Below the pieces are notes generated by a model. That model was not told where the DNA came from. It did no database searches and saw only the letters and a list, made by a program, of their open reading frames with translations. 64,000 nt of DNA. Origin: Christensenella sp. UBA1385 (GTDB lineage Bacteria; Bacillota; Clostridia; Christensenellales; Aristaeellaceae). The DNA is taken from contig DBQV01000011.1 in the NCBI GenBank assembly GCA_002305755.1, positions 1 through 64,000 of the forward strand, read 5' to 3'. Position numbers and translations under genes: made by a program. This document shows, piece by piece, positions 53,656-61,858 of the stretch. Every line of letters starts with the position of its first letter. The stretch's first letter is position 1.

Positions 53656-54207
53656 TCAATAGTTCTCGGCCAGGCGCTCGAAATAGGCGCGCGGATGATC
53701 GCAGGCGGGGCACTTGGCCGGAGGGGTCTTGCCCTCGAAGATGAAACCGCAGTTGCGGCAGTGCCACTTGGCGGGAGCGGCCTCAACGAAAACGTCGTCG
53801 TTGACCAGGTGCTGGGCCAGCTTGTTGTAGCGGGTCTCATGCTCCTTTTCCACCTTGGCCACGTTCTCAAAGCGGACAGCCAGCTCCTTGAAGCCTTCCT
53901 CGCGGGCGACTTCGGCAAAGCCCTTGTACATCTCGGTCCACTCATAGTTTTCGCCGGCGGCGGCGGCGCGCAGGTTCTTCAGGGTATCGCCGGGCTGGGA
54001 GCCGTCGGCCAGCTCGCCCAGGGCCTTGAACCACATCTTGGCATGCTCTTTCTCGTTGAGCGCGGTCTCGGCGAAGATGCCGGAAATCTGCTCATAGCCT
54101 TCCTTCTTGGCGGCCTTGGAAAAATAGTCGTACTTGTTGCGGGCCATGCTCTCGCCGGCAAACGCGGTGTGCAGATTCTGTTCGGTTCTTGATCCCTTCA
54201 GTTCCAT
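53656..54207 (-). CDS. rbr: Rubrerythrin
   Basis: A peroxide-reducing di-iron protein that protects anaerobes from oxygen stress. The 183-residue protein has an N-terminal ferritin-like four-helix bundle with E-x-x-H iron ligands (L-N-E-K-E-H-A-K-M and V-E-K-E-H-E-T-R-Y) and helices starting T-E-Q-N-L and Y-E-W-T-E-M-Y. A C-terminal rubredoxin domain carries W-H-C-R-N-C-G and C-P-A-C-D-H-P. Length is typical. AAGGAGGAG ribosome site. A small membrane-peptide gene lies 47 bases upstream on the same strand. Confidence 0.96.
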   Translation of the reverse strand: MELKGSRTEQNLHTAFAGESMARNKYDYFSKAAKKEGYEQISGIFAETALNEKEHAKMWFKALGELADGSQPGDTLKNLRAAAAGENYEWTEMYKGFAEVAREEGFKELAVRFENVAKVEKEHETRYNKLAQHLVNDDVFVEAAPAKWHCRNCGFIFEGKTPPAKCPACDHPRAYFERLAENY

Positions 54208-54254
54208 GTTGTCTCCTCCTTAATATATGCTTTCCGATGAATCGGGGATTCGCT

Positions 54255-54377
54255 TCAGAACATTTGCAGCAGCGAGGCGAAGGTGCCGCCGACGATGAGA
54301 AGGGCAAGAAAAATGCTCAGCGCGCGTACAAACAGGTTACGGTTGGCGCTGCTCCTCTTCTGCGTTCTGCTTGACAA
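54255..54377 (-). CDS. 40-residue single-span membrane peptide
   Basis: A short frame read here by hand: TTG start, then SSRTQKRSSANRNLF, a hydrophobic helix (V-R-A-L-S-I-F-L-A-L-L-I-V-G-G-T-F-A-S-L-L) and MF at the end. The positive N-terminus predicts the N-terminus inside. Support comes from a perfect AGGAGG (54387-54392) 9 bases before the start and a promoter upstream. It is followed by rubrerythrin in the same direction. It resembles nothing I know; a role in the oxidative-stress transcript is inferred only from position. Confidence 0.55.
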   Translation of the reverse strand: MSSRTQKRSSANRNLFVRALSIFLALLIVGGTFASLLQMF

Positions 54378-54409
54378 AGGGCTGTTCCTCCTCTCAGGAT
54401 ACTGCGGAT

Positions 54410-54438
54410 ATGATAGCATACGAGGCCATTAAAGTCAA
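54410..54438 (-). promoter_or_regulatory. Promoter of the membrane peptide-rubrerythrin transcript
   Basis: On the minus strand, TTGACT (54433-54438), 17 bases, TATCAT (54410-54415). The promoter sits 30-60 bases before the small gene. Confidence 0.7.
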
Positions 54439-54486
54439 AAAGCGGCGCTCGCCGAAAGAACGCTCAATCCATTGAAAAATAAGGAA

Positions 54487-54512
54487 AAATTGTTAGCGTT
54501 TGCTAACAATTT
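54487..54512. promoter_or_regulatory. Palindromic operator-like site
   Basis: AAATTGTTAGC (54487-54497) and GCTAACAATTT (54502-54512) are perfect inverted repeats with a 4-base centre. A further half copy (TGTTAGC, 54546-54552) lies nearby. The site is between divergent promoters for rubrerythrin and the Rrf2-type gene. No T run follows, so an operator is more likely than a terminator. Confidence 0.5.
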
Positions 54513-54570
54513 GCCGCTGAAAAGCAAACTATAAGGATTTGTTCCTGTTAGCGGGAGAAGGAATGAAGCC

Positions 54571-54599
54571 TTGACAGCGGCGCGTCCGAAACGCACAAT
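54571..54599 (+). promoter_or_regulatory. Promoter of the Rrf2-type regulator
   Basis: TTGACA (54571-54576), 17 bases, CACAAT (54594-54599). The -35 is perfect and the -10 is moderate. Confidence 0.5.
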
Positions 54600-54637
54600 T
54601 AAATCTGTCTATTTACTATGTATTAGGAGGGATGTCC

Positions 54638-55081
54638 ATGAAAATATCCACGAGGGGGCGCTATGCGCTGGCAGCGATGACCTGCCTGGCGCTGCGGCAG
54701 GAAGGCGGAGTGGAGACGCTGGCGGCGCTTTCGCAGCGTCTGGGGCTGTCCAAGCTGTATTTGGAGCAGGTATTCTCTCTGCTGCGCCGGGCTGAACTGG
54801 TGCAGTCAGTCAAGGGGGCGCAGGGCGGCTACCGGCTGGCAAGAGATGCGGATGCTGTCAGCGTGCTGGATGTTCTTTTGGCCACCGAGAGCGCCCTGTT
54901 TGAAAAAACGGAAGCTACGGCTCCACAGTCCGACCCCGGGCTGGAGCGTGCGCTGAACGAAAGGGTGTTTGAGCCGCTGGACGGCGCGGTGCGGGCCGCG
55001 CTCGCCGCCGTGAGCCTGCGGGCGCTGGCGGATGAAGCGGGCAGACCGGACGAGGGCGCGGGCTACGTCTATGTCATCTGA
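54638..55081 (+). CDS. Rrf2-family regulator, CymR-like
   Basis: A 147-residue winged-helix regulator starting MKISTRGRYALAAM, with L-Y-L-E-Q-V-F-S-L-L-R-R as recognition helix region and K-G-A-Q-G-G-Y-R-L-A as wing. It has only one cysteine, near the N-terminus, so it lacks the three ligands that hold an iron-sulfur cluster in IscR or NsrR. This fits CymR, the cysteine-metabolism repressor that works as a complex with CysK. The cysK gene follows directly. The last residues, G-Y-V-Y-V-I, end in Ile like the serine acetyltransferase tails that insert into CysK. I chose the second ATG because AGGAGG is 7 bases before it, but only one base before the first. Confidence 0.85.
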   Translation: MKISTRGRYALAAMTCLALRQEGGVETLAALSQRLGLSKLYLEQVFSLLRRAELVQSVKGAQGGYRLARDADAVSVLDVLLATESALFEKTEATAPQSDPGLERALNERVFEPLDGAVRAALAAVSLRALADEAGRPDEGAGYVYVI

Positions 55082-55117
55082 TACCAAATCCCTTTCGATA
55101 TTTCTTCTCCGGGATGA

Positions 55118-55146
55118 TTGACAGGAGAATAGCGGGGGTATATTAT
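55118..55146 (+). promoter_or_regulatory. cysK promoter
   Basis: TTGACA (55118-55123), 17 bases, TATTAT (55141-55146): near-consensus. Confidence 0.85.
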
Positions 55147-55155
55147 TGTGTACCG

Positions 55156-55184
55156 ATAAAACATATATATAAAGTATGTTTTAT
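55156..55184. promoter_or_regulatory. Inverted repeat at the cysK transcription start
   Basis: ATAAAACATA (55156-55165) and TATGTTTTAT (55175-55184) form a perfect AT-rich inverted repeat, 9 bases apart, lying just past the expected start of transcription. It is well placed as the operator of the neighbouring Rrf2-type regulator. Confidence 0.6.
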
Positions 55185-55204
55185 GAGACGGAAGGAGAGA
55201 AACC

Positions 55205-56143
55205 ATGGCTAAGATCTACCAGAACATGACAGAACTGATCGGCAAGACGCCGCTTTTGCAGCTCAACAAGTTTTCCGCTCTGCGCGGTGTGAAGGGAAGC
55301 CTGATCGCCAAGCTGGAGTATTTCAACCCCCTTGGAAGCGTGAAGGACAGGATCGCCTACGCGATGATAGAGGATGCCGAAAAGAAGGGACTGCTGGACC
55401 GTGATACCGTGATCGTGGAGGCCACCAGCGGCAACACCGGCGTGGGCCTTGCCTTTGTGGCGGCTGCCCGAGGCTACCGCCTGATCCTCACCATGCCTGA
55501 GACCATGAGCGTGGAGCGCCGCGCTCTGGTGGCCGCGCTGGGCGCGGAGGTGGTGCTCACCCCCGGCAGCGAGGGCATGAAGGGCTCCATCCGGCGTGCC
55601 GAGGAGATCGCGGCGAGCTATCCCAAGGCGTTCATGCCCAAGCAGTTCGACAACCCTGCCAACCCGGCCATGCACCGCAGGACCACGGCCGTGGAGATCC
55701 TTGAGGATACCGATGGCCGCGTGGATGCCTTTGTGGCGGGCGTGGGCACCGGCGGCACGCTGACCGGCGTAGCGCAGGTGCTGAAGGAGAAGGTGCCCGG
55801 CGTCAGGATATTCGCCGTGGAGCCCGCTTCTTCTCCTGTGCTTTCGGGCGGCCAGCCCGGCCCGCACAAGATCCAGGGCATCGGCGCGGGCTTCGTGCCC
55901 CGGGTGCTGGATACCGGCCTCATCGATGAGGTGATCCAGGTGGCTAACGAGGATGCCTTTGCGGCCTCCCGCCAGGCGGCGGAGAACGAGGGCCTGCTGG
56001 TCGGCATTTCTTCCGGCGCCGCCCTGCACGCGGCCGCTCAGGTGGCCGGCCGCCCGGAGTTTGCCGGAAAGAACGTGGTGGTGCTCCTGCCCGATACCGG
56101 CGAGCGCTATCTGTCCACAGCGCTGTTCAAAAAGGACGAGTGA
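55205..56143 (+). CDS. cysK: Cysteine synthase A (O-acetylserine sulfhydrylase)
   Basis: PLP enzyme making cysteine from O-acetylserine and sulfide. The 312-residue protein has I-G-K-T-P-L-L-Q-L, Lys47 in NPLGSVKDR as the PLP lysine, the substrate loop T-S-G-N-T-G, the phosphate loop G-T-G-G-T and the closing D-T-G-E-R-Y-L-S-T. No cysE gene is in the window. It has its own strong promoter, operator-like repeat and terminator. Confidence 0.95.
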   Translation: MAKIYQNMTELIGKTPLLQLNKFSALRGVKGSLIAKLEYFNPLGSVKDRIAYAMIEDAEKKGLLDRDTVIVEATSGNTGVGLAFVAAARGYRLILTMPETMSVERRALVAALGAEVVLTPGSEGMKGSIRRAEEIAASYPKAFMPKQFDNPANPAMHRRTTAVEILEDTDGRVDAFVAGVGTGGTLTGVAQVLKEKVPGVRIFAVEPASSPVLSGGQPGPHKIQGIGAGFVPRVLDTGLIDEVIQVANEDAFAASRQAAENEGLLVGISSGAALHAAAQVAGRPEFAGKNVVVLLPDTGERYLSTALFKKDE

Positions 56144-56241
56144 TGGCCGCTGCTTTTCTGACCGTCGCGATCTTTGGACGTTTTTGCCGCCCCGAAGCGG
56201 TACGCGGCTGAGCGGCGGATCGGGCATTCACAGGCATCACT

Positions 56242-56271
56242 GAGGCGGCTCCGTGCGGAGCCGCCTCTTTT
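56242..56271 (+). terminator. cysK terminator
   Basis: A 12-base-pair stem, GAGGCGGCTCCG with CGGAGCCGCCTC, has a tight loop, followed by TTTT. Confidence 0.92.
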
Positions 56272-56289
56272 CGTCAATTCTTCCCTTTC

Positions 56290-56319
56290 TTGTAACATCT
56301 CTTCATAATATGATAGAAT
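56290..56319 (+). promoter_or_regulatory. Promoter of the GNAT-to-lepA operon
   Basis: TTGTAA (56290-56295), 18 bases, TAGAAT (56314-56319) with TGA extended -10. It is the only clear promoter ahead of the seven tightly packed genes that follow. Confidence 0.6.
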
Positions 56320-56354
56320 ACGATACCGCTTTTGCAGAGCGGAGGGAGGCCTGT

Positions 56355-56831
56355 GTGTTTGGCTGGTTCAAGGGGCGCAGGGCGCTGTACACGGATGGTG
56401 AGATCGATCTGGCTCTTTCGCCCGCCGGTTTCCTGGAGACAGGCGACGGCATCCGCGACGGCTACACCTTTGATATCCGCCTGGCGGGGGATACAAAGTC
56501 CGTCGGCTACATTAGCCTCCGCCTGGGAGAAAGCCCTCAGCTGTATTATCTGGGGCACATCGGCTATCGCGTGCACGCGCAGTACCGCGGCCACGGCTAT
56601 GCCGGCAAGGCGGTGCGGCTGCTGATCCCGCTGATGCGCAGCGAGGGGCTGCTGCACCCTGTGATCACGACGGATGTCACCAACACGGCCTCCAGAAAGA
56701 CCTGCCTGCGGGCGGGCTGCGTGCTGGAGCGTATCGCGCCCGTACCCGCGGAGTACAGGGAGATCTGCGCCGGTTCGCTGTACAAGTGCCGGTACATACT
56801 GTGCATCGCGCCGGAGGAAGAAAACGTCTGA
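56355..56831 (+). CDS. GNAT-family N-acetyltransferase
   Basis: A 158-residue acetyltransferase. The acetyl-CoA loop is Q-Y-R-G-H-G-Y-A-G-K-A near the middle (Q-x-x-G-x-G/A), after a strand H-I-G-Y-R-V. The C-terminal N-T-A-S-R-K-T-C-L-R-A-G-C is the usual motif B helix. The substrate is unknown. I chose GTG because GGAGGGAGG is 5 bases upstream; the earlier ATG lies within the promoter's -10. Its stop overlaps the next start (TGATG), so it opens an operon leading into cell-wall genes. Confidence 0.8.
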   Translation: MFGWFKGRRALYTDGEIDLALSPAGFLETGDGIRDGYTFDIRLAGDTKSVGYISLRLGESPQLYYLGHIGYRVHAQYRGHGYAGKAVRLLIPLMRSEGLLHPVITTDVTNTASRKTCLRAGCVLERIAPVPAEYREICAGSLYKCRYILCIAPEEENV

Positions 56832-57634
56832 TGCAATTGGAGATACTGGGCATATCCTCGCATGTTGAGCAATACGGGCAGAGCGGGGAGGAAGTGCTGC
56901 TGCTGCACGGCTGGGGAAGGCCGGTGACGCTGGACCGCCATCTGGCCCCGCTGGCCAGGGAACTGCAGGACGAGTGCCGCGTAACGGCGATCGAGTTTCC
57001 CGCCCACGGCCGCACGGGCAAGCCGGGCGTGGTATGGGGCGTGAAGGAGTTCGCCCTGTGGGTGAAGGCTGCCATGGAGCAGCTGGGCCTTGAAAACGTC
57101 ACCGTGGTGGCCCACAGCTTCGGCGGACGCGTGGCGCTGTGGCTGGCGGCGAACGAGCCGCGGCTGGTCAGGCGGCTGGTGCTGACGGGGGCGGCGGGCC
57201 TCAGACGGCCGAAAACGCCGGAAGAGGAGCGGGCCGCGCAGCGGTACAGGAGCCTGCAGGCGGGCCTTTCCCGCCTGACGGGTCTGCCGCTGATCGGCGG
57301 CGCGGTGAAACGGCTGCAGAGGGCCGTCAGGGACAGGCGAAGCTCCGCCGACTATCTGGACGCGGATGAGGACATCAAGCCCACGTTTGTGAAGATCGTC
57401 AGCGAGGACCTGCGGCCCCTGCTGCCGCGCATCGCGCAGCCGGCCCTGCTGGTCTGGGGCGATCTGGATGAGGCCACCCCGCTCTGGATGGGGCAGACCA
57501 TGGAAAAGGAAATGCGGGACGCCGCGCTGATCGTATTCGAGGGGCGCGGGCACTTTGCCTATCTGGAAGAGCTGGGACGCTTTTCCCGGCTGATCAAGGC
57601 TTTTATCAGGGAGGATATCAAACAGCGTGGCTGA
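56831..57634 (+). CDS. Alpha/beta hydrolase
   Basis: A 267-residue hydrolase: oxyanion motif L-L-L-H-G-W-G-R near residue 30, nucleophile elbow AHSFGG near 95, acid in W-G-D-L-D-E-A-T-P and histidine in G-R-G-H-F-A-Y-L-E. There is no signal peptide, so it is cytosolic. The substrate is unknown. It overlaps the GNAT gene by one base and the MurF-like gene by 8 bases, suggesting a shared pathway, perhaps trimming or editing a peptide or ester precursor. Confidence 0.82.
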   Translation: MQLEILGISSHVEQYGQSGEEVLLLHGWGRPVTLDRHLAPLARELQDECRVTAIEFPAHGRTGKPGVVWGVKEFALWVKAAMEQLGLENVTVVAHSFGGRVALWLAANEPRLVRRLVLTGAAGLRRPKTPEEERAAQRYRSLQAGLSRLTGLPLIGGAVKRLQRAVRDRRSSADYLDADEDIKPTFVKIVSEDLRPLLPRIAQPALLVWGDLDEATPLWMGQTMEKEMRDAALIVFEGRGHFAYLEELGRFSRLIKAFIREDIKQRG

Positions 57635-59225
57635 GTCATATCTGTATTGGCTGCTGTGGCTGTCGCCCGCGCTGGCGGCGGTGCCGGCGGCCAAGGGGCT
57701 GATCCACATCTATCAGCTTGAAAACTATCAGTTTGCGGGCTATTTTTCCGCGCTCAGGCGCAGGTGGCGGCAGGAGCTGCCGCCCTTGGCGGCGCTGTCG
57801 GCCGTCAGCTTTCTGCTGTGCCTTTTGGCGGACCGCCTGGCTGTCCGCGTCGGCGTGTGGGTGCTGGCGCTGGCCGCGCTTCTGACCCTTGCCGCAGGCC
57901 TTGCCACCGGCAAGCTGGTGCACCGGCGCACCAAAGCGCTCAAGAGCCTCAGATACACCTCCCGCGTGAAGCGCCTGGCAGGCGCGCTGGCGCTGGTGAT
58001 GATCCTGCTGGCGGTGCTGCTGCACGCCGCGGCCCCTGTGATGGGGCTGAGCGCGGCGCTGCCTCTGTTTGCCTTTCTGTGGCTGGCGCTGGCCGCGCTG
58101 CTGGCGCTGCCTGTCGAGGAAGGCATCCGCTATGCCTACAAGCGGGATGCGATGCGCCGGCTGGACAGGCAGATCGGTCTTACCCGCATCGGCATCACGG
58201 GCAGCTACGGCAAAACCTCCGTCAAGTTTTTTCTGAACACGCTGCTTGCCCAGCGCTACAGCGTGCTGGCGACGCGGGGCAGCTTCAACACGCCCATGGG
58301 CCTCACGCGCGTCATCCGGGAGGATATGCAGCCCTCCCATCGCGTGCTGCTGGCCGAGATGGGCGCGCGCCATCGGGGCGATATCCGCCAGCTCTGCCGC
58401 ATGATACGGCCCCAGATCGGCATACTGACCGCCGTCGGCCCCCAGCATCTGGAGACCTTCGGCAGCATCGAGCGCGTGCGTGACACCAAGTATGATCTGA
58501 TCCGCAGCCTGCCCGAGGACGGCTTTGCGGTGTTCTATGACGACGACGGCATCGTGAAGGAGCTGTACGACAAGACCGAATCGCCCGCCAAGGCGCTGGT
58601 CGGCCGCCCGGGGGACGATGCCTGGGCCGAAGACGTGATCAGCGGCTACGAGGGCTCCGCCTTCACGCTCTGCCTGAAGGACGGCACCCGCATTCCCTGC
58701 AGGACGGAGCTGATCGGCGAGCACAACATCGGCAACATCCTGCTGGCGGCGGTGACGGCCCGTCACCTGGGCCTGACCGACACGCAGCTGCGGCGCGGCA
58801 TTGCTTCGCTGGAGGCGGTGGAGGCGCGCATGAAGCCCGAGAAGCAGCCGGACGGCAGCATACTCATCAACAACGGCTTCAACGCCAACCCGCAGTCCAG
58901 CCGCGCTTCGCTGAAGCTGCTGGCCGGCTTCCCCGGGCGCAAGATCCTGGTGACGCCCGGCTATGTGGAGCTGGGCGCGCAGGAGGAGATCTTTCACCGC
59001 GCCTTCGGTGAAGCCATCGCGGCGGCGGCCGATCTGGTGCTGCTGATCGGCACCAGGCGCACGCGCCCCATCCGCGAGGGGCTGATCGCCGCAGGCTTTG
59101 ACGAGGAGAACATCAAGACCTTCCCAAGCCTTGCCAAGGCGCGCGAGTATCTGGACACCGTCCGCGGCGAGGGAGACGCGGTGCTGTTTGAAAACGATCT
59201 GCCCGACCAGTACAGCGAGGGCTAA
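57627..59225 (+). CDS. Membrane-tethered MurF-like Mur ligase
   Basis: A 532-residue Mur ligase with an unusual N-terminal membrane domain. About five hydrophobic spans lie in residues 5-160. The ligase follows: ATP loop GITGSYGKTS from residue 189, N-T-P-M-G-L, E-M-G-A-R-H-R-G-D-I, the G-E-H-N-I-G-N-I-L central-domain mark, and N-N-G-F-N-A-N-P near residue 415, where soluble MurF has D-D-x-Y-N-A-N-P. MurF adds D-Ala-D-Ala to the UDP-MurNAc-tripeptide. The membrane anchor and altered motif suggest a variant with a different partner or acceptor. Ddl follows within 12 bases, in keeping with a D-Ala-D-Ala pathway. GTG start. Confidence 0.85.
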   Translation: MAESYLYWLLWLSPALAAVPAAKGLIHIYQLENYQFAGYFSALRRRWRQELPPLAALSAVSFLLCLLADRLAVRVGVWVLALAALLTLAAGLATGKLVHRRTKALKSLRYTSRVKRLAGALALVMILLAVLLHAAAPVMGLSAALPLFAFLWLALAALLALPVEEGIRYAYKRDAMRRLDRQIGLTRIGITGSYGKTSVKFFLNTLLAQRYSVLATRGSFNTPMGLTRVIREDMQPSHRVLLAEMGARHRGDIRQLCRMIRPQIGILTAVGPQHLETFGSIERVRDTKYDLIRSLPEDGFAVFYDDDGIVKELYDKTESPAKALVGRPGDDAWAEDVISGYEGSAFTLCLKDGTRIPCRTELIGEHNIGNILLAAVTARHLGLTDTQLRRGIASLEAVEARMKPEKQPDGSILINNGFNANPQSSRASLKLLAGFPGRKILVTPGYVELGAQEEIFHRAFGEAIAAAADLVLLIGTRRTRPIREGLIAAGFDEENIKTFPSLAKAREYLDTVRGEGDAVLFENDLPDQYSEG

Positions 59226-59237
59226 GAGGATACCTTG

Positions 59238-60446
59238 ATGAAGAAAATGCAGTTGGGCGTCATTTTCGGCTCCCGCAGCTGCGAGCATGAGGTGAGCGTC
59301 ATCTCGGCCGTTCAGCTGATGAAATACGTGAACGCGGAAAAGTATGACCTGATCCCCGTCTACATCTCTCAGGAGGGGGCCTGGTTCACGGGCGAGCCCC
59401 TGAAGAATATGGAGAGCTACATACCCCGCTTCAACCCGGGCATGGCTGGCGTTCGCCGCGTGCAGCCGGATCTGACGGCCAAGTCCGGCGCGCTGCTCAG
59501 CTATACCGGGCAGGGCCTTTCGGGCGGGGGCAGGCAGGAGATCACCGCGCGGCTCGACTGCGCGATCCCCGTGATGCACGGCCTGCACGGGGAGGATGGC
59601 AGCCTGCAGGGTTTGCTGGAGCTGATGGACATCCCCTATGCCTCAACCGGCATCGGCGGCAGCGCCATCGCCATGGACAAGATCTTGATGAAGCAGTTTT
59701 TCAGGGGCTGCGGCTTCCCCGTGCTGGACGATATGCCCGTGCTGCGCAGCGCCTGGCGCAAGGACGCCGTGGAGCTGATCAAGGCCGTGGAGCAGCGCCT
59801 GCCCTACCCCGTGTTCGTGAAGCCCGCCACGCTGGGATCCTCCATCGGGGTCAGCAGGGCGACGGATTTCAAAAGCCTGTCGGACGCGCTGGAGCTGGCT
59901 TTTTCCTTTGACCGGCGCGTGCTGGTGGAGGAGGCTGTGAACCGCCCCATCGAGGTCAACTGCTCCGTGCTGGGCTTTGACGATCAGGTGCGCCCTTCCG
60001 TGGTGGAGATGCCCATTACGGGCGGAGACCTGCTTGATTTTGGAGCGAAGTATACAAGAAGCGGCGGCAGCAAGGGCATGGCATCGCTGAGCCGCGTGGT
60101 GCCCGCGCCCATCGGCGAAGCCATGACCGCGCGCATTCAGGCGCTTTCCTGCGAGATCTTCCGGGCGCTCGACTGCAAGGGCGTGGTGCGCGTCGACTAC
60201 ATGATCGACTCGATGAGCGACCGGCTCTCCATCACCGAGATCAACGCCATCCCGGGCTCTCTGGCCTTCTATCTGTGGAACCAGTCGGAGCCGCCCATCC
60301 AGTATCCGGAGCTGATCGACAGCATGGTGAATTGCGCGATGCGGGCCTATGAGGAGAAGTGCGAGAACGACATGGCCTACCGCTCTGATATCCTGAAGCA
60401 CGCGGCGCTGGGCGGGGCCAAGGGCGCAAAGGGGGCCAAGGCATGA
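59238..60446 (+). CDS. ddl: D-alanine--D-alanine ligase
   Basis: ATP-grasp enzyme making the dipeptide that MurF adds to peptidoglycan precursors. The 402-residue protein has F-G-S-R-S-C-E-H-E-V-S at the N-terminus, H-G-L-H-G-E-D-G-S-L-Q-G-L-L, the ATP-grasp K-P-A-T-L-G-S-S-I-G-V and the magnesium site E-I-N-A-I-P-G-S. The last differs from the E-I-N-T-x-P-G of textbook Ddl. It is longer than E. coli Ddl by almost 100 residues. I took the ATG over a TTG three bases earlier. It overlaps murC by four bases. Confidence 0.9.
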   Translation: MKKMQLGVIFGSRSCEHEVSVISAVQLMKYVNAEKYDLIPVYISQEGAWFTGEPLKNMESYIPRFNPGMAGVRRVQPDLTAKSGALLSYTGQGLSGGGRQEITARLDCAIPVMHGLHGEDGSLQGLLELMDIPYASTGIGGSAIAMDKILMKQFFRGCGFPVLDDMPVLRSAWRKDAVELIKAVEQRLPYPVFVKPATLGSSIGVSRATDFKSLSDALELAFSFDRRVLVEEAVNRPIEVNCSVLGFDDQVRPSVVEMPITGGDLLDFGAKYTRSGGSKGMASLSRVVPAPIGEAMTARIQALSCEIFRALDCKGVVRVDYMIDSMSDRLSITEINAIPGSLAFYLWNQSEPPIQYPELIDSMVNCAMRAYEEKCENDMAYRSDILKHAALGGAKGAKGAKA

Positions 60447-61858
60447 GCGAGACCAGGGTGTTTGATTATATCGGCCGGCGGGTGCATCTGGTGGGCATCG
60501 GCGGGTCCAGCATGTCGGGCCTGGCGCAGATGCTCAGGCGAGAAGGTTTTTTGGTCAGCGGCTCGGACTCTCAGGACGGCTATGCCCTGCCCGCGCTGCG
60601 GGCCATGGGCATCGAGGTGCAGGTGGGACACCATCCCAACATGGTGAAGGAGGCGGAGCTGCTGATCTATTCCGCCGCCATCCCGCCGGAGGACCCGGAG
60701 CGCGCCATGGCAGAGAAGCTCGGCATCCCGCAGATGGAGCGGGCGGTGCTGCTGGGGCAGCTGATGGAGGGCTATGAGAATACGCTCTGCGTCTGCGGCA
60801 CCCACGGCAAGACCACCCTGTCGTCCATGCTGGCGCAGATCCTGCTGGACCTTGGCAGGGACCCGACCGTGCACATTGGCGGCAGCCTGGACAGGCTGGG
60901 CGGCGGCTCGCGCCTTGGGGGCAGGGAGTATTTCGTGGCCGAGGCCTGCGAGTTCAACCGCAGCTTCTTCCACATGCCGCCGACCATGGCGCTGATCACC
61001 AACATCGAGGCCGACCATCTGGACTGCTACCGCGATCTGGACGATATTGAGGCGGCCTTTGCCCACTTTGTGGCCGGCTTGCCTGAAGACGGCCTGTGCA
61101 TTGGCCTTGCGGACGACCCGAGGGTGATGCGGGTGATGCGCGGCAGCGGGCGCGCCTATGAAACGGTCTCGCTGGCTGGCGAGGCGGACTGGACGGCCGC
61201 GAACCTGCGTTACGACGCGGTAGGCCGCGCGCGCTTTGACGCCTGCCTGCGCGGCGCTCCGCAGGGGCATGTAGAGCTGAAGGTGGCGGGCGATTTCAAC
61301 GCGCTTCACGCGCTGCAGGCGCTGGCCGGAGCGGCCGCTCTGGGCTGCGATACGAAGGCGGCCTGCCGATCGCTCGATGAGTTTGCGGGCGCGCACAGGC
61401 GTTTTGAGTACACGGGCGCTGTCAAGGGCATGAGGATGTACCATGACTACGGCCACAACCCCGCGGAGATGCGCAGCGCCATCGGCGTGGCGGCCATGCA
61501 GGGCAGGCGGGTGATCGCCGTGATGCAGCCGCATACCTACAGCCGCGTCAAGGGATTGTTTCAGGATTTTCTCACCTGCACGGCCCGGGCGGACGTCACG
61601 CTGGTGACCGATATCTTTGCCGCCCGGGAGAAGGACCCGGGCGACATCCACAGCGGTATGCTGGTGGAGGGGATGCGGGCCGCGGGCATCGACGCGCACC
61701 TGACACGAAGCTTTCAGGATACGGAGAGCTGGCTGCTTGAAAACGGCCGGAAGGGCGATCTGGTGCTTACCATGGGCTGCGGCAACATCAACCTGCTCAA
61801 CGATCTGATGCAGAGGCATTGGGATGAACAGCAAAGCAAGCCGGAGGGAGAACAGTGA
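60443..61858 (+). CDS. murC: UDP-N-acetylmuramate--L-alanine ligase
   Basis: Adds the first amino acid to the UDP-MurNAc stem. The 471-residue Mur ligase has an N-terminal UDP-binding loop ([14 protein letters not shown]), ATP loop [16 protein letters not shown] and [17 protein letters not shown] stands near the C-terminal domain start. The murC-specific H-R-R-F-E pattern supports MurC over MurD or Mpl. It is coupled to ddl upstream and lepA downstream. Confidence 0.92.
   Translation: MSETRVFDYIGRRVHLVGIGGSSMSGLAQMLRREGFLVSGSDSQDGYALPALRAMGIEVQVGHHPNMVKEAELLIYSAAIPPEDPERAMAEKLGIPQMERAVLLGQLMEGYENTLCVCGTHGKTTLSSMLAQILLDLGRDPTVHIGGSLDRLGGGSRLGGREYFVAEACEFNRSFFHMPPTMALITNIEADHLDCYRDLDDIEAAFAHFVAGLPEDGLCIGLADDPRVMRVMRGSGRAYETVSLAGEADWTAANLRYDAVGRARFDACLRGAPQGHVELKVAGDFNALHALQALAGAAALGCDTKAACRSLDEFAGAHRRFEYTGAVKGMRMYHDYGHNPAEMRSAIGVAAMQGRRVIAVMQPHTYSRVKGLFQDFLTCTARADVTLVTDIFAAREKDPGDIHSGMLVEGMRAAGIDAHLTRSFQDTESWLLENGRKGDLVLTMGCGNINLLNDLMQRHWDEQQSKPEGEQ

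Noticed and set aside
54487..54512. CcpA (cre) site
   Set aside because: The centre is GTTT with half-sites four bases apart, which does not fit the CG-centred cre consensus.
54632..54634. First ATG of the Rrf2-type regulator
   Set aside because: The AGGAGG ends one base before it, too close for initiation; the second ATG at 54638 has ideal spacing.
56310..56312. ATG upstream of the GNAT gene as start
   Set aside because: It overlaps the promoter region and has no ribosome site; GTG at 56355 has GGAGGGAGG at proper spacing.
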